The notes beneath the pieces were generated by a model that worked only from the letters and a program-made list of their open reading frames with translations, ran no database searches and was not told the origin of the DNA. Position numbers and translations under genes: made by a program. A DNA stretch of 36,140 bases from Candidatus Endomicrobiellum devescovinae. GTDB lineage: Bacteria; Elusimicrobiota; Endomicrobiia; Endomicrobiales; Endomicrobiaceae. Below, in pieces: positions 14,863-21,170 of this stretch. The stretch's first letter is position 1. Every line of letters begins with the position of its first letter. The stretch lies in the NCBI GenBank assembly GCA_031267795.1, contig JAIRYK010000024.1, positions 1 to 36,140 of the forward strand. The letters are read 5' to 3'.

Positions 14863-15262
14863 GGGGGTGAACAGGGTTCGACGGGAGTGGCAGAGGTAAT
14901 GACAGCAGGCCGGAGTTGGTCGATGGCTCCGCAAAAATCGACTGAAAAATAAACAACAAAACTGTTGTTAATGTACAGCCAACGCTAAAGACTTTTGGCT
15001 TTAGCCCTATGACTGTATTTTCAATTGCTGCTTAACGCAGCTTCGTTTTACCTTAGACACATGCTATAGGGATAAAACGACAAGAGCATGTTAGTTTTAA
15101 GCGGCTTGTGCCGTCAGTTTAAAATGAAAATAAAACGGCACTGGTTTATAACGTAGTACCGTCCGATTACGGCGTTATAAACGAGATAAATTTTCGGACT
15201 AAGCCTGTAGCGGTCTTACTAAAACATTTTCGGACGCGGGTTCAATTCCCGCCACCTCCACC
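14863..15262 (+). ncRNA. ssrA: tmRNA (transfer-messenger RNA)
   Basis: Rescues stalled ribosomes and tags the unfinished peptide. The 5' end GGGGGTGAACAGGGTTCGAC and the 3' end TTCAATTCCCGCCACCTCC pair as the tRNA-like domain; the acceptor is GGGGGTG/CACCTCC. The first pseudoknot is visible at about 14913-14943 (CGGAG/CTCCG with GTCGA/TCGAC). A hairpin GCTGC-TTAAC-GCAGC with TAA in its loop near 15030-15044 is the usual site of the tag stop codon. The tag itself is not obvious: GCC AAC in this region opens a frame that ends at TAG after eight codons, while the frame that reaches the loop TAA ends in Ile-Ala-Ala. CCA is not encoded at this end (ACCT). The 3' end is duplicated downstream. Confidence 0.95.
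15247..15262 (+). repeat. Attachment-site copy at the ssrA 3' end
   Basis: TCCCGCCACCTCCACC, the last bases of ssrA. The same 16 bases, with one C to T change, are found at 16656-16671. The position at the end of a tRNA-like gene, the orientation and the single mismatch fit the left attachment site of a small integrated island. Confidence 0.65.
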
Positions 15263-15439
15263 TTGTTTTTTTAAATATCATCGTAAAATTTGGGAAGTAG
15301 AATATTTTTCTATAAATATTCTATAACTTTGTTGGTTTTATGATTACTATCTTTTCCTCATCCTTAAAGAAACATCCACAACATCTAGGAAAACAGTCCA
15401 TAAAGTTTTTAGCTACGCGAACAAAAGCTTGCAGCCTTG

Positions 15440-16655
15440 TTATTTCTTTAGATTTCTGAAACATAAATAATAACAATTGGCTTCTTCCTCAATAAAGTAA
15501 TTATCTGGTAGATTATTGAACTCAAAGAATGCTCTTTCTGTATCTCCTGGCTTAAACCTGACTATCGGGCGGCGTCTAACCACATCTGTATCTTGTTGTT
15601 CGTCCTCACCTACACGTCTTCCCATACCGAAACCGCTGCCAGATCTAACTCCTATTATCATAGGGTAAAGAGGGTAAATAGGGCGTAAGAAATCATCAAC
15701 AGTAGTAGGTTCATCTATATCCATTACTGCTCCGGATAGTGTTATAGCTATCTTAACTAGTCCTTCAACCATACCATCAATAATAACCAACCCTCCACTC
15801 AATAAATTTGAGGCAACATTTATTTTAATTACTCCACCACGAGAACAAACTTCATTCCTCATAGTTAATGTGCCAGTAAGACCTGACAATTTTACTTCTG
15901 CACCGGCTTCTAAAACAGTTCTTCCTTCTAGTGTAGCAGCTGGGTAGTTCGCTGTAGGATGGTCAGGGTAATGTGCAGTATCTAGAGTATCCACTTTCAA
16001 CACGCTGCCTGAATGTCCTGTATAGTTTTTAATTGTATTCATTACAGGATCTGTTGCTCTTACTTTAACTAACCCAGAATTATCTATTCCACTAATTGTA
16101 CTGCCGGAATCAGCCGTCATTTTTCCACCTAAGCGAATAGTCGTTCTTTTGGCTTTGCCGTCTCTGAAAACTCTCTGCCGTCTGCCTGCTAGGATAAGCG
16201 TGTCTTTGGCGCCGCCGCCGTAAATGTCTTGCTTTCCGCCTGCGGCAATAATAGTTTGTATAACTCTGCCGCCGAAAACCCACTGCAATCCATTGACAGT
16301 CGTTCTTTCGGCTCTGCCCCTGCTAACCCTCTGAAGTCCGTTTGCTTCGATAGTCGTGTCTTCGGCTCTGCTATTACCTCTAACATGCTGCTCTCACTGT
16401 GGTTTGATAGTCGTTCCTATAGCTCTGCCGTTGCCGGAAACATCCTGCTGTCCATATATTATCGTTCCTTCTGCTCTGCCATTATCTCTAACCCACTGCC
16501 GTCCCTGTGGTCTGATAGTCGTTCCTATAGCTTTACCGCTGGCAGAAACCGTCTGCCTTCCGCGTGCATAGATACTCGTGTCTTTGGCTATGCCGTCGCC
16601 GGAAACATCCTGCTGTCCATATATTATCGTTTTCTTATCATGTTCGCTACAAAAC
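15440..16655 (-). pseudogene. Decayed AIDA-repeat adhesin gene
   Basis: Read on the minus strand from about 16635, one frame holds roughly nine AIDA-type repeats of 16-19 residues with the pattern T-[TIS]-I-x3-G-x-Q-x-V-x3-G-x-A. Examples are GRQTVSASGKAIGTTIRP, GRQWVRDNGRAEGTII and GGKQDIYGGGAKDTLILA. Such repeats form the beta helix of surface adhesins and autotransporters. The frame carries an in-frame TGA at 16396-16394, where neighbouring repeats have GGA, and it has no start codon or ribosome binding site: it fades out at the attachment-site copy. The region after 16100 codes about 200 further residues without repeats and ends YYLCFRNLKK with no beta barrel. The GC content is higher than in its surroundings. 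A broken gene is the best reading. Confidence 0.75.
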
Positions 16656-16671
16656 TCCTGCCACCTCCACC
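16656..16671 (+). repeat. Distal copy of the ssrA 3' end
   Basis: TCCTGCCACCTCCACC, matching 15247-15262 in 15 of 16 bases. The next base is A, so this copy spells the whole CACCTCC-A-CCA terminus, which the ssrA gene proper lacks. It therefore looks like the original chromosomal end of ssrA, cut off by the island. Confidence 0.65.
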
Positions 16672-16750
16672 ACTGTGTTTTTATTTGTCATTGTACTTTT
16701 AAATGTTTTCAGATTTTTTTCCTAATACTCTCCTAAAAAATAAACAGACC

Positions 16751-16777
16751 AAGCCGATTAGAAATAATCGGCTTTTT
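16751..16777 (+). terminator. Rho-independent terminator
   Basis: AAGCCGATTA-GAAA-TAATCGGCTT followed by a T run: a perfect ten-pair stem with a GAAA tetraloop. There is no gene between it and the distal ssrA copy 80 bp upstream. It was probably the terminator of ssrA before the island entered. The rest of 16778-17012 is AT-rich with no gene visible. Confidence 0.9.
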
Positions 16778-17012
16778 AATTTGTTTGTGGTAAAAAACAA
16801 ACATTTTTGTCTATTTTTCCCTTCTTTTTTCTAAAAAATGACCCTTTTTTACATCTTTTCTTTCTTAAATCTTAATTTTTTACCTTTCCGATAAACTTAA
16901 GTATCAGATTTTAGAAAACCTTCACATCTTTTTTACAAAAATAACACCTCTTTTAAAAAATAATATGCGAATATTCATCGGAAGTAAAAGCTATGTAAAG
17001 GAGGTACATTTT

Positions 17013-18044
17013 ATGACCATGATTAAGAAAAAATTATTGTGTTTGGTGTTGTCTCTCGCATTCGTAGTGATGTCTTCGCAAGCACAAGCACAACCCGGTG
17101 GTAGCTCAACTCAAGTTCAGGCAAAAACAGATTCAACAGTTTCAAGGGTTTGGAATTGGCGACATTGGCGTTTTCAGCATCCAAAGGCAATTTTTTCAAA
17201 GCCTTCGTATGACAAATATTCTAAATGGTTCAATGATGGGATCTCTTCTCTAAAATTAACCTTTTTATCAATTGAGAAGTGGAAACCTTACGGCGGGTTA
17301 GGCATAATAGAACATGTTAAAAAAATAATTGAGGGCAAAGATTCATTGGCGACGAATCTATTTGGCTCGTTGCGGCAAATTGCAATTGCTACCGACGGGA
17401 AATATAGACGAGGAGTGCCGCAAATTTTAGAACAGTTGACTTCCGATAAGTGCGACTGTGGTAAAGTAGGTGAAGGATTTGGATACATTATCAAGGGACT
17501 GGGGTCTATATTCTATCGCCCGTGGATATGCGCATGGCAATATGGAGTCACAGTAAGCACACTAGTAAAAGACGTATTTCTTAGCCCCACTGACACTCAT
17601 TATACTTACAAAAAAGCTTACAATGACTTTAAAGAAATCTTCAAAACTATAGGAGCAACTATTGACGTGAGTCCGATTGGACTAGCTGGAGGGGCGTTAT
17701 ATTATAAAATTAAAGGTTGCTTAATGGTGTGTGAAGCAGATCTCTGTGACTTGTTAAATTTGGAATGTAATGATCAAAACGAAAACAACATTTACTCCAA
17801 CGATCCTGTACCACAGCTACGCAAATTGCGGTACGTAAGCTTAGTTGCAGCTCCTATCTTATCTACAATATTGTGGGTGAATGCCCCGCAACTAGCTGTG
17901 GGTAACCTTATACCTAAGATTATAAGTGGTGCATTAGGCGGCATTATAACTTACTGTCTAGGTCCCACTCTAGGTCAATTATTCGAATCACAACAAGCTC
18001 AACAGTTAATTTTACAACCTTATGAAATCTTTGCTGGAGTATAA
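17013..18044 (+). CDS. Secreted protein of unknown function
   Basis: The ATG at 17013 follows AAAGGAGG by about nine bases, so I start there, although the frame opens at 16965; this gives 343 residues. A clear signal peptide (KKKLLCLVLSLAFVVMSSQA, cleavage likely after AQA) is followed by a Trp/Arg-rich stretch (WNWRHWRF), Cys pairs (KCDCG and, later, CLMVCEADLCDLLNLEC), and near the C-terminus hydrophobic segments (VSLVAAPILSTILWV, IISGALGGIITYCLG) that would sit in a membrane. I recognise no family. Its leader and first codons resemble those of the secreted ROK kinase gene at 21171. A terminator follows, so the gene is a single transcript. Confidence 0.7.
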   Translation: MTMIKKKLLCLVLSLAFVVMSSQAQAQPGGSSTQVQAKTDSTVSRVWNWRHWRFQHPKAIFSKPSYDKYSKWFNDGISSLKLTFLSIEKWKPYGGLGIIEHVKKIIEGKDSLATNLFGSLRQIAIATDGKYRRGVPQILEQLTSDKCDCGKVGEGFGYIIKGLGSIFYRPWICAWQYGVTVSTLVKDVFLSPTDTHYTYKKAYNDFKEIFKTIGATIDVSPIGLAGGALYYKIKGCLMVCEADLCDLLNLECNDQNENNIYSNDPVPQLRKLRYVSLVAAPILSTILWVNAPQLAVGNLIPKIISGALGGIITYCLGPTLGQLFESQQAQQLILQPYEIFAGV

Positions 18045-18065
18045 AATTCAAATTTTGTTTATACT

Positions 18066-18105
18066 TGAAGCGCATGTTTATAAAAACATGCGCTTCAGTT
18101 TTTTA
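18066..18105. terminator. Strong hairpin terminator
   Basis: TGAAGCGCATGTTT and AAACATGCGCTTCA form a perfect 14-pair stem with a four-base loop (ATAA), followed by GTTTTTT. It ends the secreted-protein gene on the plus strand. It also overlaps the stop of the small minus-strand frame, so it may serve both directions. Confidence 0.92.
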
Positions 18106-18282
18106 TTGCGTTACCAAATACAATTTTTGAAAAATATCATAGTGAATTATAATATCTAAATCTTTAATGTTATAGATGTTTTTCAAAACGTAAAGCAAAT
18201 TATTAAGATTATCGGAAAGTTCAGGTGTATGACCATCTAAATCAAATTTTCCAACACAACAAGCGCTTATATGTGTAACCAT
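18103..18282 (-). CDS. 59-residue protein or gene fragment, unknown
   Basis: A minus-strand frame from ATG at 18282 to TAA at 18105-18103. The product begins MVTHISACCVGKFDLDGHTP and continues as a helical, Leu/Ile-rich sequence with normal protein-like composition. No ribosome binding site stands before the ATG, and a stop lies two codons upstream, so it may be the remaining C-terminal part of a lost gene. I recognise no family. Nothing is seen in 18283-18490. Confidence 0.35.
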   Translation of the reverse strand: MVTHISACCVGKFDLDGHTPELSDNLNNLLYVLKNIYNIKDLDIIIHYDIFQKLYLVTQ

Positions 18283-18493
18283 TAAAGCCTAATGCATGCG
18301 CACCGTCTGTTCTATGTTCCTTCCGACAAAGATGCGATAAATATTCCTAACTTTCTCTTTAACATAATGCTACCATATATCTTCTTTCCAGCAGCTGCGT
18401 TTAAATTTGTTCTTGTCATTGTTTTTGTCTTGTCTTTGCCAACAAAATTTAATATGTTATGAGAACAAAATCTGGATATTTTTTTAATTTTCT

Positions 18494-18501
18494 GCTATAA
18501 T
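18494..18501 (+). promoter_or_regulatory. Extended -10 promoter of tRNA-Gln
   Basis: TGCTATAAT, an extended -10 box, ends 23 bp before the tRNA. No good -35 box is seen, which is common for extended -10 promoters. Confidence 0.6.
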
Positions 18502-18524
18502 ATCGTCTCTATTAGTCACTTAAT

Positions 18525-18600
18525 TGCCCGATGGTGTAATTGGTAACACGTCTGCCTCTGGAGCAGAAGTCTCCTGGTTCGAGTCCAGGTCGGGCAGCCA
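18525..18600 (+). tRNA. tRNA-Gln(CUG)
   Basis: Cloverleaf with acceptor TGCCCGA/TCGGGCA, anticodon stem TCTGC/GCAGA and loop CTCTGGA giving CUG, T loop TTCGAGT, and an encoded CCA at 18598-18600, unlike the other tRNA genes of the window. Confidence 0.95.
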
Positions 18601-18680
18601 ATCTGGATACCTTTTAAAATTCACTTAAGTATATCGTTTAACTTCTACCACAAAAGAGAAATTATTTATATACTTCTAAT

Positions 18681-18827
18681 AACTTATAATAAAGATATAA
18701 TATCTACGACTAAATTATTTTCTAATCTGCCTTTCAAAAAAAAACACTAAAATGACATATCTAATCACTATGTATTCCAAAGAATTACTTTTTTAAAATA
18801 ATCTCTTAGATGACAACCTTAAATTTA
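18681..18827 (+). repeat. Direct repeat, upstream copy, flanking the Fic module
   Basis: About 146 bp, starting AACTTATAATAAAGATATAA, matching 19682-19827 at roughly nine bases in ten, with a two-base length difference in an A run. The downstream copy begins inside the ancestral end of the fic gene, so this upstream copy looks like the flank left by an earlier, lost fic cassette. Confidence 0.85.
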
Positions 18828-18852
18828 TAGGAATTATATTATTATATTGTGT

Positions 18853-18858
18853 TATAAT
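18853..18858 (+). promoter_or_regulatory. Probable -10 box of the Fic module
   Basis: TATAAT at 18853-18858, 28 bp before the antitoxin ATG. The -35 region is AT-rich without a clear box. Confidence 0.45.
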
Positions 18859-18885
18859 ATAGATGTAGTAACTCGGAGGTAAATT

Positions 18886-19104
18886 ATGTCATATAAAGCA
18901 ATATCTATTGATGAGAAAGCATTAACTATAATGGGAGTTATTTTTCCTGATATTAAAACTTTGCGCAGTGCTGCAAATGCGTTAGGTTCAAATATGTTTG
19001 AGAGATTTGAGCCTACAACCGAACTTGTCAGAATATATCGTGATTATAGAGCAGGAAAAATATCCGATAAAGTTTTAATTGAATTAATAAAGAAATTAAA
19101 ATGA
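18886..19104 (+). CDS. Antitoxin-type partner of Fic (VbhA-like position)
   Basis: A 72-residue protein with GGAGGT six bases before its ATG. It overlaps the fic gene by ATGA. Small helical proteins in this place belong to the VbhA group, which block the Fic active site with an inhibitory helix carrying S/T-x3-E-G/N. I do not see that motif cleanly here. The C-terminal half (RIYRDYRAGKISDKVLIELI) is predicted helical, and RxGKIS resembles the end of such antitoxins. The assignment rests on size, order and coupling rather than on the inhibitory motif. Confidence 0.65.
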   Translation: MSYKAISIDEKALTIMGVIFPDIKTLRSAANALGSNMFERFEPTTELVRIYRDYRAGKISDKVLIELIKKLK

Positions 19105-19658
19105 AAAATAATTACGATTATATTGATCTTGATTATATTTACACTGACCCTAAAACGGGAATTCTACGCAATAAAGAAAACATCACCGATATAGAAGTAT
19201 TACTCGCCTTTGAAAGTCTTAAAGTTTCAGAAAAGCTAGAGTTATTGCAAGAAAATCCTATCAAAATCAAAAACTCCAATACTTTGCTTGAAATCCATAA
19301 ATTTCTATTCCAAGATGTATATGAGTGGGCTGGAAAAGTTAGAATTGTTGAAATAAGTAAAGATGGTAAAGGATTTTTACCGACAAGCCGTTTTGATACA
19401 TGCTTTGCTCATATTGACAGTTTGCTTGAAGAATATAGAAAAATTCTTACAGATGATAAAATTAAGATAGCTCATAAACTTGCAGAGATTTTAGATGCAC
19501 TAAATTATTTACATCCTTTCAGAGAGGGCAACGGGAGAAGCCAAAGAGAATTTATAAGAACTCTTTCTCTTGAAAAAGGAATTGAACTTCACTTAAACCC
19601 GCCAAATAATAAAGATGTCTATGAGCGTTATATGAATGGCACACAATGGCGATGTTAA
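19101..19658 (+). CDS. fic: Fic-domain AMP-transferase, C-terminus frameshifted
   Basis: A 185-residue Fic protein. The motif H138-P-F-R-E142-G-N144-G-R146-S-Q-R149 is complete, and the flap region KDGKGFLPTSRFD is present. Fic enzymes move AMP (or another nucleotide group) from ATP to a target Tyr, Ser or Thr and, paired with an antitoxin, act as growth-stopping toxins. The frame ends YMNGTQWRC. One base shifted, the following codons read NGDVKMLVNLIAELIINI and stop at 19701, which is what the end of such proteins normally looks like (NGD-x3-L-x3-I). So a one-base insertion near 19644 has probably removed the last helix. The catalytic site is untouched. Confidence 0.88.
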   Translation: MKNNYDYIDLDYIYTDPKTGILRNKENITDIEVLLAFESLKVSEKLELLQENPIKIKNSNTLLEIHKFLFQDVYEWAGKVRIVEISKDGKGFLPTSRFDTCFAHIDSLLEEYRKILTDDKIKIAHKLAEILDALNYLHPFREGNGRSQREFIRTLSLEKGIELHLNPPNNKDVYERYMNGTQWRC

Positions 19659-19681
19659 AATGCTTGTAAACTTAATTGCCG

Positions 19682-19827
19682 AACTTATCATAAATATATA
19701 ATATCTACGACTAAATTATTTTCTAATCTACCTTTCCAAAAAACACTAAAATAACATATCTAATCACTATGTCTTCCAAAGAATTACTTTTTTAAAACAA
19801 TCTCTCAGATGACAATCTTAATTTTAT
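19682..19827 (+). repeat. Direct repeat, downstream copy, flanking the Fic module
   Basis: Matches 18681-18827. It starts with the last 20 bases of the ancestral fic frame and continues into non-coding AT-rich DNA. Together the copies enclose about 850 bp with the antitoxin and fic genes. Confidence 0.85.
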
Positions 19828-19942
19828 TTACATAGAAAAGGTCTCTTTTTAACCTACTATGTAATTTTGTCTATGGTAGTAATCAATATATATTATGAAC
19901 TGCATTTTGATTTTTAAAAAAACATTTACACTAGGAGATAGA

Positions 19943-20746
19943 ATGAGAACAAAAATAAAAAATCTTTTTGCAGTAATTTGTATTTTAGTATTTGCGACAA
20001 TAAGTTTTTCTTTTGCAAAAGAAATCTATGTATTTGACATTGACGGCACGCTCACACCGACGAACCAGCCTATGACGAAAGATTTTGCAAAATGGTTTGA
20101 GAAGTTTGTCACCGACCACAGCGTTTATCTCGCAACAGGAGCGGACATAGACAAAGTTAAACTTCAAATTCCAACAAATATTTACCGCAAGCTCAAAGGC
20201 ATTTTTGCGTCTATGGGCAATGAATATTACGAGCATGATAATCTCGTTTATAAAAAAGATTTCAAGTTTGATGAAAAACTTCTTGCAATGTTGGAAAATT
20301 TTAGAAAAAACACAAAATATCCTTTTTCTCTCCACGATGGTTATTTAGAATTAAGGGTCGGGATGGTGTACTATACAACTATCGGAATAAAAGCTCCTAA
20401 AGAAGAGAAGGATAGGTACGCAGAGTGGGACAAAGTTAATGCCGAAAGAGACGCTATAGTAAAAAAATTAAAGCCTTTATACCCAAAACTAACCTTTACC
20501 TTTGGAAGTCCTATTAGTATAAACATTGCGCCTGAAGGATGCGGAAAGGAACAGGTTGCCGACTACTTGAGGAGCAAATTTGTAAGAGATTTAATAATTT
20601 TTGCTGGCGATAGAACTGAAAAAGGTGGTAATGACTATTCTTTAGCACAAAGACTTTTAGAACTGGGCAACAGCAGAATAGTTCCTGTTGATAATCCAGA
20701 TGACACTATGGAAAAATTTAAAAATGATAAAGCTCTCAAAAAATAA
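19943..20746 (+). CDS. Eukaryote-type phosphomannomutase homologue with signal peptide
   Basis: The ATG at 19943 has AGGAG six bases before it; the frame opens 16 codons earlier without a binding site. The 267-residue product begins with a signal peptide (KIKNLFAVICILVFATISFS, cleavage likely after SFA). The mature part is a HAD phosphatase-fold enzyme: D32-I-D34-G-T-L-T-P, T65 in LATGAD, K201, and GDRTEKGGNDY (222-232). The cap region with ELRVGMVYYTTIG, EEKDRYAEWDKVN, LTFTFGSPISINIAPEG follows the order of eukaryotic alpha-phosphomannomutase (which has MLNVSPIGR, SFDVFPEGWDK and TSPGGNDFEIF at these places). Such enzymes exchange mannose-6-P and mannose-1-P in the cytoplasm. The SPIGR Arg that holds the sugar phosphate reads TIGIK here. 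Activity as mutase or phosphatase is open. Confidence 0.82.
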   Translation: MRTKIKNLFAVICILVFATISFSFAKEIYVFDIDGTLTPTNQPMTKDFAKWFEKFVTDHSVYLATGADIDKVKLQIPTNIYRKLKGIFASMGNEYYEHDNLVYKKDFKFDEKLLAMLENFRKNTKYPFSLHDGYLELRVGMVYYTTIGIKAPKEEKDRYAEWDKVNAERDAIVKKLKPLYPKLTFTFGSPISINIAPEGCGKEQVADYLRSKFVRDLIIFAGDRTEKGGNDYSLAQRLLELGNSRIVPVDNPDDTMEKFKNDKALKK

Positions 20747-20859
20747 ATAAAGTACAAAAACAAAAAGTGTAGCTTAAGATTATTGCTTTAATCAAACTAT
20801 TTAAGTGTGCCGATTTACATCAAGAGCTTAAACACTCGTAGAATTCTTATTAAAAGTTT

Positions 20860-20908
20860 AATCCCTAAAAAGTACCAGTCATTCGTACTTTTTGGGGATT
20901 TTTTTTGT
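20860..20908 (+). terminator. Rho-independent terminator
   Basis: AATCCCTAAAAAGTAC and GTACTTTTTGGGGATT pair across a nine-base loop and are followed by a run of T. It ends the phosphomannomutase transcript about 115 bp after its stop. Confidence 0.85.
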
Positions 20909-21002
20909 GTTAGTCGTTGTCCCAAACTTACTAAAGCTTACAGGTTGAGTAAAAATCTTTCCTTTTCACATGAGTTTATAAGCTATTTTTTCAAAAAAAT
21001 GC

Positions 21003-21029
21003 AAAAAGTTCCCCCTTTTGGAACTTTTT
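21003..21029. terminator. Second hairpin, AAAAAGTTCC/GGAACTTTTT
   Basis: A perfect ten-pair stem with a seven-base loop between the terminator and the ROK kinase gene. It could end transcription in either direction. No gene is supported in 20747-21170. Confidence 0.5.
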
Positions 21030-21170
21030 ACTCACAAAACTCTTCTTTTTTATCTTATTTATCTTATCTTCAATATTTTTTACAAAAAATTCACAAAATT
21101 AAAAATTATTAATATGTAAATTTTGTATTAAATTGAAGTATATAAGAGTTATGTAAAAGGAGGATGTTTT

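Noticed and set aside
15299-15322. Hairpin AGAATATTT/AAATATTCT just after ssrA as the tmRNA terminator
   Set aside because: It is purely AT with no T run after it; the GC-richer hairpin at 16751 is a far better terminator.
16385-16635. Short repeats considered as a CRISPR array
   Set aside because: The units are contiguous 50-60 bp coding repeats without unique spacers and give AIDA repeats when translated.
16229-16702. Plus-strand open frame of 157 codons over the AIDA repeats
   Set aside because: It is the antisense reading of a repetitive coding region; it has no ribosome binding site and its Ser/Arg-rich content follows from the repeats.
18886-19658. Fic module as part of an anti-phage defence island
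   Set aside because: No restriction, CBASS, retron or other defence gene is near; a plain toxin-antitoxin cassette between repeats explains it.
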